Shown piece by piece: positions 40,270 through 51,015 of a stretch of DNA of 64,000 nt. Source of the DNA: Liolophura sinensis (Eukaryota > Mollusca > Polyplacophora > Chitonida > Chitonidae); the NCBI RefSeq assembly GCF_032854445.1, contig NC_088297.1, forward strand, positions 11,496,163-11,560,162. The letters are read 5' to 3'. Each line of letters opens with the position of its first letter. Positions within the stretch are counted from its first letter, which is position 1. The position numbers were made by a program, and so were the translations under genes. The notes beneath the pieces are model-generated. The model was given only the letters and a program-made list of their open reading frames with translations, was not told the origin of the DNA and searched no databases.

Positions 40270-41515
40270 ATTATACACCAGGGACCACACAGCGGGAGAG
40301 AGGAACAGCAGTACAGCTTGGCTCCATGCCCAGGGATATACATCCCCATGTTGCCGCTCAGCCACGTCAAAACCTGAACTCAAGCCACAGTTTTACAGCG
40401 TGTCCTATCTAAGCCTGGTATGGAAGAGAATTCGTTTTCGCACAGTGTAATGTTCCCGTCAAATCTGTATCTGAAACTTAATTTGCATACGATCGAAAGT
40501 GGATTAATACATTTATCGCGCGTGCTGCGCGTTGTCCCGATTCGGCTTCGCGTAGGCATACCGGGGTCATCCGGTCTTGTTGACATGACAACCGGTGCAA
40601 TTGGCCAACAGTTTTAACGAGCCTTAATCCTTCATCCTTCGCAAATTGTCATTTTCGTTAAGGGGACGTCAAACATAGAGCTGGCCCCGTGAGTTGTCCT
40701 GCTCTCCTCTAAGGATACAACCTCCCACGCACTGAGCAGAGGAAAGGCTCCCCGTCATATACCCGCTCAAGGACAGATTATCGTCAAGGATTACATTTTG
40801 CAATTTTATCCGCTATATTTGAGAAATAAAAAAAAAAAAAAAAAGATAATGGAAAAATATTCATAATCATAAAGTCATGCCTCTACCTAAGTATATCTTG
40901 CTATCATTGGTTGCAGCTTACTTATTTGTTTGTTTTTTGTTTTTTTTCTTTCATTGCAAATATTTCTAATCCCCACAAGGTAAATATCACTGAGGGTAAA
41001 TTTTGTCCATCAGGACGATAAGCTTTAAGAATTCAATCGCGTGGGAAATTGCATAAACTTTTCAAACTTTGGGGGATATGGCAACATAAAGCAAAATAAG
41101 GTGTAACTTTTCATAACTCTAAAAGCACTTTGGCCAGGCTGTTGTGTCATGAATTGGTATGATGTGAGGAGAAAGTTCTTTTGTCTCAGTTTCGTGAAAG
41201 TTCGGCGAGTCAATGTTTTCATCACAGATAGCCTCCTTCATAGCGTAAAAATAACAGAACCTCCATATTTCGCTTGAGAAAACAAAAACAAAACTGAAAT
41301 GCATGTATTGCTGGGAAAGGGATTTTTTCAGGTAATTTGCATATGCCCTGTTGAATTTTAAATTTGCCATTCAAATTTCTTCTCTTGGGGTAAATATCAC
41401 AAAGGGTTTAACACTAATGGTCAGCGAACAAGTCAAGTTTCTCGCGAAGTGAAACTGTTCTGTAGCCAGAATTACCTATTCAGTTATCAACTGGGCACAC
41501 CTGATAAATTTGTCA
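40270..41515. other. No gene recognised
   Basis: Unique AT-rich sequence with a poly-A run near 40829. The GC-richer part 40360-40780 has overlapping open stretches of 65-68 codons on both strands without recognisable motifs. Confidence 0.4.
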
Positions 41516-41517
41516 AT

Positions 41518-41572
41518 GTATTTATTGATAGTTGTTTGATGGCGTACTCAAAAATTTTTCACTTATACGATC
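41518..41572 (-). mobile_element. SINE-A 3' fragment
   Basis: GTATTTATTGATAGTTGTTT, GATGGCGTACTCAAAAATTT, TTCACTTATACGATCC. 41573-42855 downstream holds no recognisable gene. Confidence 0.5.
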
Positions 41573-42859
41573 CTGGTGCTCTGCAGTTTTATGAGAGTGG
41601 GAAACCAATATCGACATTAAAAAATCGAGCTTTGGGAAGTTATTTGTAAACGCTCCCACGTGTGACGTTGGTTTCACTGATGGAAGGTACAAGTTGTCTC
41701 CATTAAACTTCATGCAATACGACACACGAGATCATTTCTTGCAACCAAGGTCCCGGGAACGTTGTGGCCGGGAGAATTCAGAATGTTCAATGTCCGAGAA
41801 TGCGTCCGTGATTAAAGCGTCATGTTCCCTTCACAGGTATCGATCTATTGATCTCATGAAGCTGTTATGGCACTGAGAGGCTGAGTAACGGACGCTAAGC
41901 GGTGCAGATATTCTAAAAAGTAAGATATGACTCGCCTTGCGTTTATTCACACTCTTAAACACTGACTGGACTAAGCATCTCCATTAGCAATGTGCGTGTA
42001 CATACATGTATAAACATAGAGTACATACCGAGTATATGGTGGCGGATATTTCTGCCTGTGACTGTACGTTCGATAAGTCCGTCTGGAGATTGTCCCCACT
42101 GCCCACACATGCTGCCTCGTGCGTCTTACGACACTCCATCCGAAAATCTCCTCCAAAAGTTGATTTTAAAATCAAATAATTCTCATGAAGGAAAATGTTG
42201 ATCTTTTCGTCTGCGTCTCACGTACCTGGGCTCAATTTTATATTTATTCTTCATTCGCAGATATTCTCCGTCTTTCAACATTCCTAATAGGTTCTGTCCG
42301 GGACAGAGCAAATACGGTTGTCACAAGAGAGGCGGGTGTATATCCACAGATAAGCGCGCGCTTTTTCCTGCCGAAGATTGCTGTTATCGAAATTTTGAGC
42401 GTTTACAGAATATTCTTGGAAGTTTTAATGGATAGTTAGTCACGTTGTTGTTTCGAATATGGAGCGTATGATGGTTTATTATGCGGAAAGAATTTACATA
42501 ATGTACAGGAACTTGACGTTTTTAAAATATAAGACTGTGTTGTTCATGGTATTCAACTTGAAATTTGTCAATTTTGTTTCGTGTCTAAATGTTTGCTTTG
42601 CTGTGAATTCAGTGCCACTTGCAAACCGATGGCCATTGTGAAATTCTCACCTGGACTATTTTTATTTATTTATACCTAAACTAAGCCGGTTCCATTAACG
42701 ACCACCATATCTGATCCACCAAGTTTGGTGGCGTAAATTAGACCACCGTTTTTACCCGTGCAAACGCAAAACGCCAATGACCAGGTCAGATGCGTCCTAT
42801 TTCTAGGTGTGAAAGGACTCCATCGACGTGTACACGTAAACTGTTATAAATTAGTGCCG

Positions 42860-43011
42860 TACAAGGGAAGGTCTGCCACCAACCTGCTGATGGTCGTGGG
42901 TTTACACCGTGCTCTGCCCGGGTCCTCCAACGATAATGCTGGTCGCCGTCTTATAAGTGAAATATTCTTGAGTACAGCGTAAAACTCCAGTGAAATAAAT
43001 AAATAAATTAG
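42860..43011 (+). mobile_element. SINE-A 3' half
   Basis: GGGAAGGTCTGCCACCAACC, TGATGGTCGTGGGTTTACAC, CGTCTTATAAGTGAAATATT, CTTGAGTACAGCGTAAAACT and the tail AAATAAATAAATAAATTAG. Confidence 0.8.
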
Positions 43012-43547
43012 TGAACTGAATGGAACTGGTTCCAGTCTGATAAATCTACGCTAGTGTATAGCCGCGATTTATGTGTCCCAGAAATGCATAATATCGATGA
43101 CCACCGTTTAGATATGGAACCTCTTCACTCGAAGCTCTAAATTTACATTTTCGAAGCTTGTGGTGCATATTTCGCGTTGTCTGTGTTACACGTGTTGACA
43201 TCGTCAAGGCGTCACTGCCTACATTCTCTTCTATAAAGTTAAAACCCTCTGACTAAAGCGCAGTCGAACCGTATTTTTCAACGTGTAGTCAGCCTCTACA
43301 TCCCTTGTGCCTTAATGAAATGAATGCTTTGTTACAAGGTAAAATATTCTGTGTAGAAGACATTAAATGTTTTCATGAATATTGTCATAAAATGATAATA
43401 CTCTGTCTAAAATTATTCTGTTCAAAAAGATTGCTGTTGTCTATCTTTTGGATGACTCCTGTTTGATTTGATTCCCTAAGGGTAAGTTCTGTAGACAGGC
43501 AGGTGTATGCGCTTCGAATGAATACTGGGGCTTTGCTTACTTCTAAT

Positions 43548-43617
43548 CTCTCCCTCACCACCACCTCCCCCCCACCCTACCCCCTCCTCACCTCACCGTT
43601 TCCTTCCTCCCAAGCCA
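43548..43617 (+). repeat. Pyrimidine-rich C/T tract
   Basis: About 70 bases of nearly pure C/T (CACCACCTCCCCCCCACCCT and so on). It could act as a splice polypyrimidine tract, but the following AG at 43618 opens no convincing exon on the + strand. Confidence 0.6.
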
Positions 43618-43672
43618 GAATGACTACATCCATGCGCTTCGGTCGACTTAGCGAGTGTCAGTGCAAATTTAC

Positions 43673-43770
43673 CCGAACAGCAATGACCTGAGGGCACACA
43701 CAACGGATAGCAGCTCCTCTTCAGTAACCATATAGAGATGAGCATTGATACGATCGATCAACGAACTCAT
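43673..43770 (-). CDS. Candidate minus-strand coding exon
   Basis: On the minus strand ATG at 43770 opens MSSLIDRINAHLYMVTEEE, then LLSVVCALRSLLF, and ends at a plausible donor, GTAAAT, just left of 43673 (phase 2). The frame stays open upstream to about 43830 (YVSTSGISGTAASN), so it could instead be an internal exon. Composition is helix-like and not repeat-derived. No partner exon or family was found. A second open frame (43791-44015) overlaps upstream, so the region could be a frameshifted relic. Confidence 0.28.
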
Positions 43771-43946
43771 GTTTGATGCAGCTGTACCACTTATACCTGA
43801 GGTCGATACATATTTCTGTACGCCAAATTTGATTTGTCTTTAGTCAAAGATTTCAAGTAGCGTTCCAAATTTCGGGGAACGTATGAGACATGTATACTTT
43901 CGTTGAGTCCATCGTTGAATAAACTTACACTGATCCTTTTTCTTAC

Positions 43947-43974
43947 GCACACATCGCCGAAAAATGACCGCCAT
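43947..43974 (-). CDS. Weak candidate start exon on the minus strand
   Basis: The minus strand reads CCAACATGGCGGTCATTTTT, CGGCGATGTGTGC followed by donor GTAAGA. Its phase (1) does not join the exon candidate at 43770 directly. CAACATGGCGG is also a YY1-type site seen at promoters. Speculative. Confidence 0.15.
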
Positions 43975-46620
43975 GTTGGCAAAACAAATACAAATAGGCC
44001 TACCAGGTGAATCACCTCTAAGCATCGTCACTTTGTATATGTATATAGATATACACGTGAAAAGATCGACAAAAGATGAAGTGAGTTCTTTTTTCTACGA
44101 GAAATAAATACAGGAATGGATGACGTGGTGGAGGTGTGTTTGCCACGTTGTGTCATTACCATCCTGGCAGTTTCAGTAGTTTAGTCTTTTCGAGGCCAAG
44201 CATGCAGCAGGCGAAACCGGCATCAATACCGCATGAAACAGAAAAGATTTGGATGCTTTAAGGTGCCATCCACACTTGGAAAACATTTGGTTTGGCTTCG
44301 GTATAGAATATTTCGTGACGTTCTAGTCACGCCACCTTTAATTCTTAATCAAGACTTAAAACCTGTTTAGCAAATTAGTAAATATACGTGACGTTATAAA
44401 TTACGTTCTACTACCAAGAAAACACTTCACGGCTCAATGTAATGAAGATAAAGAAAAATATTTAAGCTTTAAAGTCTACAGAAAGGAGGTTTTACAGTAT
44501 TTTTACATTCAGAGTTGTTGATACCCAAATTACCTGAACTATTTTTGAACTTCACAAATGTGGCGAGTTCTGGGTATAACAACAGTCACGGTTTGGAGGC
44601 TTTCATCCTTTCAGTGACCGCGATTACCGATCTCTCGTCCTCTCCCATTTGCGAATGCTTATACATGTATTACACAATAGTGGTTTTATTTCTGATTAGA
44701 AAACTTTTGATTTTCTCATAATATAATCCGTGCTTTTTGGGGTCACTTTGATGCCTTCCTATTGAATGTTTATTTCCGTCGTGGGAAGCAAAAGGCTGTA
44801 ACATATATTTGCCCATCCATGTGTTTGCTAAGTGAAGGAAAATATTTATGGAAATATAATTACATAAAATCTGGCAAGGCAATTATATTGAGTAAGTTAA
44901 TTTATGACAAACATATATAATTTGCATAAGCAGACATTTCAACCTGGCGCCAAGGACCAAGACAATGAAACAAATATGCTCACTACTGATCATATGACAT
45001 ACGAAACGACCTCAAAGACCTATTAAATAAGAAAATAAACATGTTTTATGACAATGTTTTAACAGGGATTAAATTGTATTTCTCATTCAGTTGAAACTGA
45101 AATTTTTCATTCTATGACAATGGGAAAGCGGAATAAGTTTTTGCCTCTGAATCATGCGCTGAGTCTCCTTGAAAACAAGAAGGTCAGTATTTGACTAGAA
45201 CTGTAAAACGCGCATGCTCCGGTGTAGGAAGGAAAGGTTTGAAGGAAACTTCAAAGAAAAAAATCATCTCTAAAAAATAAAGCAAATATTGATCGTAAAA
45301 CCAGAAGGGGCGATGTGGCTGCTGTTAACTGGCCGCGTGTTTCCTTTGCTTAATGGGAAAAATGTTTATGACAAGCAAATTAGCTCATTTCGCGCCAGGC
45401 AGGTTGTAAACAATTCAAAATTATTTTAACACAGTGTTACATAATGCTTGAGGTTGCTAGCGGACATTGTGAGATCATCTGCATAGGAAATGCGGAGTTC
45501 TATGTAATAGGTATAAGTAATGGAAGATATACAAAAGCGGTCAGGTGCACTGAGCAACACTTCAACGCATTTTAAAGGGGCATGAAAATATGTTAAGAAC
45601 TGATGATGGAAAGGTGGAAATGAATTTTCTCAGAAATTATAACAATGAGACTTATGCAATGGCATGATACACCTATCCTGAATGTTGCAAAAAAAATTTC
45701 AACTGCCTTGTAAAATATGTCAGAAAAGGCGCATCTGTGACTTTAAACCTATGGATAATTTTATATGATTCTATTTCCACCTCACTTAATCCATAAGGTT
45801 TCCCTTTAAGTATAGGAAAAAGCATTTGATATGTGCCCATTTAATATATGTCAGTAAAGTTTTGGCAAACATATCAGCAGTCTGTAAATGGCCATCAGTG
45901 CTCTATGTCGCATATCTGTCACTGTTCTGATATGGTGTCATGTGTGTTCGTTCAGTGAGGCAGCCAAATAAAGTGTATGGCGGAGTTGCTGGACGCACAA
46001 ATAAATATCATATCACCGAAATAATGTTGAAAGTGACATACTGTGACCGATGTTAGGCCACAGCTGTCACCCATCCGCTTTTCAAACATGTACACCATGC
46101 TGAAACAATAAAAAGATGACCACCACTCCCAACAGCAACAACAGCACTTCAACAGAGCCGTTCATCGTCAGTTCAGAAAAAGTAAGCGGAAAGTTTTATT
46201 TATTGCGATAATCTTTGATGATGCAGTGGCTGGGAATCACTTCTACACTTTTATAATCGTGCATAAGAAATTGACATTGGAAAGGTCGGCGCTACCTTAG
46301 CGCGTGTCCCCAGTCAGAGTTTTCGTCAATAAAAGTCGATGAACAAGCCTGTAGTGACCGACGACTTTCCGACTGCACTAAAGTTACCGATATCAAACAT
46401 TACGTTACAAGGAGACCATTGACTTTCTTCTTCATTTTTACATCGTTTACATATTCTTGTTATTTTTTACCTGCTAACTATTTCACCCGTATTGACTGAT
46501 AAACAAACCATAAAGAGTACTCAATATTCTTAAGCAAATACGAAATATGAAATTTCTGTTTTGAATTCGAATGAAATGATCCTAGCTCGTATGTTTAAGA
46601 CAGTCATTGTTTGTCTCCAG
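43975..46620. other. No firm gene; hydrophobic mini-ORF near 46165
   Basis: Long unique stretch. On the minus strand ATG at 46163-46165 opens a 27-codon frame whose first 22 residues look like a membrane anchor (MNGSVEVLLLLLGVVVIFLL). A stop follows and no consensus donor is near, so a gene is unproven. On the + strand 46621-46668 is flanked by CTCCAG and GTACAA and is open in two frames, a possible 48-nt exon. Confidence 0.3.
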
Positions 46621-46869
46621 GCGAGGTCTTGTCACTCGCAATGACCCGTCTCGCAGAAAGTCCGGAAGGTACAAAGGTTTATGTTAAAGATTTTGACAGC
46701 CCTAAACAAATCGAAATATCTTGACTACATAGTTTCGAGGTCGTGTGCTTGCATCCAGCTCTCGCTAACTTGACAATCATTTTCACATCAGGACTTATTT
46801 CTGAAGGCGGACAAAAGGCGGTAGTTTATAGAGGGTGCTGCTTGGTTTCCTCTACTTTGAAACGAAGAG

Positions 46870-47217
46870 TGAGTGAGTGAGTGAGTGAGTGGGTGCGTGA
46901 ATTTAACGTCGCATTTAACAATGTTTCAGTCTTATGACGACGAAGGTATTTTTAGAGTCGATGTAATGTGCCCCCTACTGGTGCATGACGGATTTCCACC
47001 GCAGTTTAATCTAGTGCTGCTTCACTGAGACGCCTTACCGAAGGCAAGTAAGCCTCCCCGCCCAAGCCATTATACTGATACGGGTCAACCAGGCGTTCCA
47101 CTATCCCCTTTATGCAGAATGCCAAGCGAGGGAATCACAACTTCCTCTTTTAAATTCTTAGGTGTGAGTCGACCCAGGATTGACCCTGGACCTACCGCTC
47201 CGAAGAGGACGCTCAAC
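46870..47217 (-). mobile_element. SINE-B with 13-bp target duplication, head truncated
   Basis: Flanked by TTGAAACGAAGAG at 46857-46869 and 47218-47230. The left end is (GTGA)n, then TTTAACGTCGCATTTAACAA, CAGTCTTATGACGACGAAGG. The B-box end is present (ACCCAGGATTGACCCTGGAC), but the element stops at CGAAGAGGACGCTCAAC, without the first 25 or so bases of the head. This is 5' truncation typical of target-primed insertion. Confidence 0.88.
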
Positions 47218-47230
47218 TTGAAACGAAGAG

Positions 47231-48490
47231 GAACAAGGTGATATTCTACGTCGGTAACCCTGACCACAGTTATCTTGTTGACAATTTTGAGCACTGAATA
47301 TGTTAATATTCGTGTTAATAAACGATTTAAACCATTCGACATATCTGACAAATGGGTAGATTTTTGCTGACGTGATTTTTTTATTATCAGATGATTCCTT
47401 CTGATATACAGCTTTAAATCCCCTTTAACATTATTTTGTTCTTACATAATCAGTTTCCCAGAGTAATAATTTCACTCACCCTCATGACTTATCAGCTTCA
47501 TGTTAAATCCATTAATCTAACCAGCGCTGTTCGTACCGAAAATTTTCTTTAACAATCTTAGCGAAATACTTCAAGGAGAAAATCAAAGGTGCCGTGGCAG
47601 TTAAACGAACATCATTGATTTACGATGAACAATGTACGGGGCTATGAAGATACATTGGCATCCTAAAATTCCATTCATCAAAAAACGACATAAAAGCATC
47701 TAGTACATTTGATTGATAATAACAACATAGGCTTTTGCATTGTCACGGAATTTTAAAGACAGAGATATCTACATTTTAAAGCAACATTCTTAAAACCGCT
47801 CGCGAGAAAGTGAAAAGATGAAACCGAAATACCGGGCAGCGGGAGGATTGGTTAAGCGAAACACTTCGATCCTGGATCGTTAACTTTTCAAGTCTGAGAT
47901 TTTGGATTGGCACGGCAAAGAGTGACCCCAACGTCCAAGTGCGCTCCTTCAAGGTCAGGAGCAGACATGACATGTGGGCTGTTTAATGCCCTCCCCCAGT
48001 ACGTTCTGTCATGCTAAATCGTTGCCATCCTCTCTTGTGTGGATTTTAAACCATTAGCCGAGTGCAAGCATTAAAGATAGCCCCGAAAGACTTTAATGAG
48101 GCAGTACCTCTTATCGTGGAGACACGAAGCCGCTAATGAGCTATCGAATCCTCAGTAACGCTCCCAGGCGGTTCGACGGACTTTCAAACTGTAATCGTCT
48201 TTAAGGCAGGCTTTACCTGGCATCACGATAAACTTATACAGTGACAATTACTGAATGCACTTTAAATGCCTTGCCAATAAAATATGCCTTAGATTTCCGC
48301 AGGAACCGTGCTCCATGGGTCGGTCGTAACATTCAATAGTCCTTGATCGACAATCTCAAAGGGGTTACATTGTCAATGATGGAAAACTTTTACTTGAAGA
48401 ATAAAGTTTAAGACAAAAAGTGCAAAAGGTGTTAAAAAAATAATCAACGTCAAAATATCCAAGAATTCACGCTCATGATAATAAATCTAA
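47231..48490. other. No gene recognised; family G fragment at 47850-47910
   Basis: TTAACTTTTCAAGTCTGAGA, TTTTGGATTGG at 47881 matches family G. The rest is unique, AT-rich, with no open frame of interest. Confidence 0.4.
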
Positions 48491-48492
48491 CT

Positions 48493-48665
48493 CACGCTGG
48501 CTTCCTCTCCGGCCGTACGTGGAAAGGTCTGCAACATCCTGCGGATGGTCACGGGTTTCCCCCGGGCTCTGCCCGGTTTCCTCCCACCATAATGCTGGCC
48601 GCCGTGCTATAAGTGAAACATTTTTGAGTACTGCGTAAAACACCAATCAAATAAATAATAAACAA
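48493..48665 (+). mobile_element. SINE-A, head truncated
   Basis: CTCACGCTGGCTTCCTCTCC, GGTCTGCAACATCCTGCGGA, CCATAATGCTGGCCGCCGTG, GAAACATTTTTGAGTACTGC and the tail CAAATAAATAATAAAC. It starts just 3' of the B box. Confidence 0.82.
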
Positions 48666-49314
48666 ATTAAGTAAAAATCGACAGAGCCACCTTTGTGCAT
48701 GGTCAGGCTTATTATACTTACCCACGCAACTGGTGTACGTATAAACGTTCAAATTTTTAAGCTAAACACTTAAGTAAATACTTAATTAAGCAACTATGAT
48801 GGCGTTATAAAGTACACTGAAATTAAACCGTGATAGTTACCAGGTACTTTATTAACATATGAGAAACGATAGCCTTAGTGAGGCATCCTGCGATGGCTCA
48901 ATGGTTAAATTGGCAACCATCTTCAAACCCAACGGGAACATTTTTCATTTTTTGTTTCCATTTATTATTTCCAGATCGAACAGACATATTAAATCCATTA
49001 ACTGGCCAGGTGGCAAAAACATAAAACCTAACAATGTACCAAACAGCACAACATTAAAACATGCTAGCGAAATTAAGAGCAGCTTTATGGTGGAAAAACT
49101 TAGCACACTCACAGTAAAAGTATAATGTTTATTATCAGTTTGTGATAAATGACTAAAACAATCTCAAATTGAGTATTTGTTGAAATATTTTAGGCGTAGG
49201 TCGATATTCAAAGATTAAAAGAGCAGGTGAATATTTTCTTTTATATATAACTTCTTTAAGAAACTATAGGTGCACTAAATGTTTGGCTTAGAGGTGAAAT
49301 AGGGAGGGGTCGGG

Positions 49315-49586
49315 GCGTGGTGCTCCTTGGCTGAGGTGGTTAGTTTGCCACCTCGATGATCCAGGAGCCTCTCATCAATGCGGTCGCTGTAAGTTCAAGT
49401 CCAGCTCGTGCTAACTTCCTCTCTGGACGTACGTGAGATAGTCCGACAGCAATCTACGGATGGTAGTGGGTTTCACCCGGTTTTTTGTCCGGTTTCCTCC
49501 CACCATAATGCTGGCCGATGTCGTGTAAGTGAAATATTCTTCAGAACGGCGTGAAATACCAATCAAATAAATAAAAATAAATAAAT
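49315..49586 (+). mobile_element. Near full-length SINE-A
   Basis: Head GTGGTGCTCCTTGGCTGAGG, TGGTTAGTTTGCCACCTCGA, B box AAGTTCAAGTCC, body GGCCGATGTCGTGTAAGTGA and tail CAAATAAATAAAAATAAA. The head is more diverged than in the intron 2 copy. Confidence 0.82.
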
Positions 49587-49949
49587 GTGAAATGGCTTTC
49601 GCTTGAAGTTTTGTTTAAGTGTAACGGTAGTATAATATATATATACCTAGAAAAGAAAACGAAAAAATGGAAACGGTTCATGTCCGGCGTAAATGTTTAA
49701 CGTGTACGTCAGCATACTGCTTTGTATCACATCTTTTGAGTGCCTTAGGTCCACAACTCAAACGAACTGCAAACGGTCAAAATAAATACCAATCAATCGA
49801 TCTGAAAGCTAATTTGAATCACAACATTGTTTAATTAAGACGTCAGAAAGTCAGGTAAACAAACAATTATTTCTTCAAGGCGTTTCACTCTTCGTTGTCT
49901 ACCGTTCTACGTGCGAGAAACAAAAGCGTTTTGCTCATACGTGTAGCTA

Positions 49950-50230
49950 TTCCGACGTGAGAGTTCCCACTTGTCGATGTGCGTCTTGCAGTTTTGTGCC
50001 AAGATATATCGTCTTTCCGCCGGGCTTGGCGGTGCAGGTCCGCCGCTAGCCGGTAACAGCCAGTGTGGTTCAGATGTCGCCCGTTATCACCCGCTCCAGC
50101 TCTTGTAGACTCGTACGTAGATTTGGACGCTTGTCAACGCAAACATCTTCCAGAAACCTGGGAAGATATAGCCGCGCTCGGAAAGTGTCTAGGAAAAGCT
50201 CTTCAACACTGTTCACTGCTCAGAATTAGA
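49950..50230 (+). promoter_or_regulatory. CpG-rich island, possible promoter/first exon
   Basis: CpG density is well above the surroundings and no repeat matches. GATATATCG at 50003-50011 is TATA-like. A small hairpin CCGCCGGGCTTGGCGG lies at 50017-50032. The ATG of the small ORF below follows about 65 bp later. Confidence 0.3.
50074..50229 (+). CDS. Small ORF, 51 residues, Arg/Ser-rich
   Basis: ATG in context TTCAGATGT opens a frame to TAG at 50227. The peptide starts MSPVITRSSSCRLVRRFGRL and is rich in Arg, Ser and Thr with no acidic residue, resembling a mitochondrial presequence. It may be a first exon whose donor I cannot place, or a short independent ORF, or chance openness in CpG-rich DNA. 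No homologue is recognised. Confidence 0.25.
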   Translation: MSPVITRSSSCRLVRRFGRLSTQTSSRNLGRYSRARKVSRKSSSTLFTAQN

Positions 50231-50339
50231 ATCTAAGCTAAAAAGGAAACTTTTTGCTTTTGAGAGAATATTTATCCCTACGTGTTTTTCTTTTTCATTG
50301 CTTTTTCATTCTTCATGCTCTAGAGGATTTCAATGATAA

Positions 50340-50530
50340 CATGCATTATTTATTTTATTTATTTATTTATTTAATTGATGTTTACGCCATACTCAAGAAT
50401 ATTTAACTTATACGACGGCAGCCAGCATTATGGTGGGAGGAAACCTGGGAGGGCCCGGCAGGAAACCTGGCAGGGCCCAGGGAAACCCAAGCAAAGAATA
50501 TGACACACCTTCCCACTTATGGCCAGAGTA
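50340..50530 (-). mobile_element. SINE-A with internal duplication
   Basis: TTTATTTATTTATTTATTTA tail, GTTTACGCCATACTCAAGAA, GCAGCCAGCATTATGGTGGG. The segment GGAAACCTGGGAGGGCCCGG is repeated as GGAAACCTGGCAGGGCCCAG, a local duplication of about 23 bp. It ends CCTTCCCACTTATGGCCAG. Confidence 0.8.
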
Positions 50531-50574
50531 TTAGGGAATTAAGAACGGAACTAAATTCTAGACCGTTAACGTCT

Positions 50575-50812
50575 AATGGATTACAGGTGACTTCACAGCA
50601 TATTTTCTGAGCTAATTCTGATTATGCCATGATGTTAGGGGGCGTATAATTATTTACTTTGTTTATACATTTACATGAATTGTAGCTAATGTAACTTACG
50701 TAGCTGACATTATGTCGTATTTCTTTGGTTACTTGTGACCATTTGCCAACTATAACACTGACCTCGCTGCTTTGGTTTTACTCTCTCTGTTGTAGTTTTT
50801 TATGCAGTATTG
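50575..50812 (+). repeat. Family X, longest ordered copy
   Basis: TTATGCCATGATGTTAGGGG, GCGTATAATTATTTACTTTG, then GGTTACTTGTGACCATTTGC, CAACTATAACACTGACCTCG, TTTTACTCTCTCTGTTGTAG. Block order equals that at 4440-4600 and 63100-63260, showing that the element is at least 200 bp long. Confidence 0.65.
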
Positions 50813-50817
50813 ATAGT

Positions 50818-51015
50818 GGTTTATTGACCGAAGTTTTACGCCGTACTCAAAGATGTTTCACTTATACGATGGCGACCAACTTTTCCCTTTGGCTCTGCCC
50901 AGGTTCCTCCCACCGCCATCCGCAGACCTTTCCACGTACAACCTGAGAGGACGCCAGCATGAGCTGGAATCACAGCGAATGCATTGATGAGAGGCCCCTG
51001 GGTCATTGTACGTTT
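50818..51015 (-). mobile_element. SINE-A with an inverted internal segment
   Basis: The flanks read antisense (GAAGTTTTACGCCGTACTCA; then ATCCGCAGACCTTTCCACGT, GCATGAGCTGGAATCACAGC), but about 35 bases between them read sense (TTGGCTCTGCCCAGGTTCCT, CCCACC). The normal antisense element would show GGTGGGAGGAAACC and GGGCAGAGCC there. The head end is incomplete. Confidence 0.75.
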
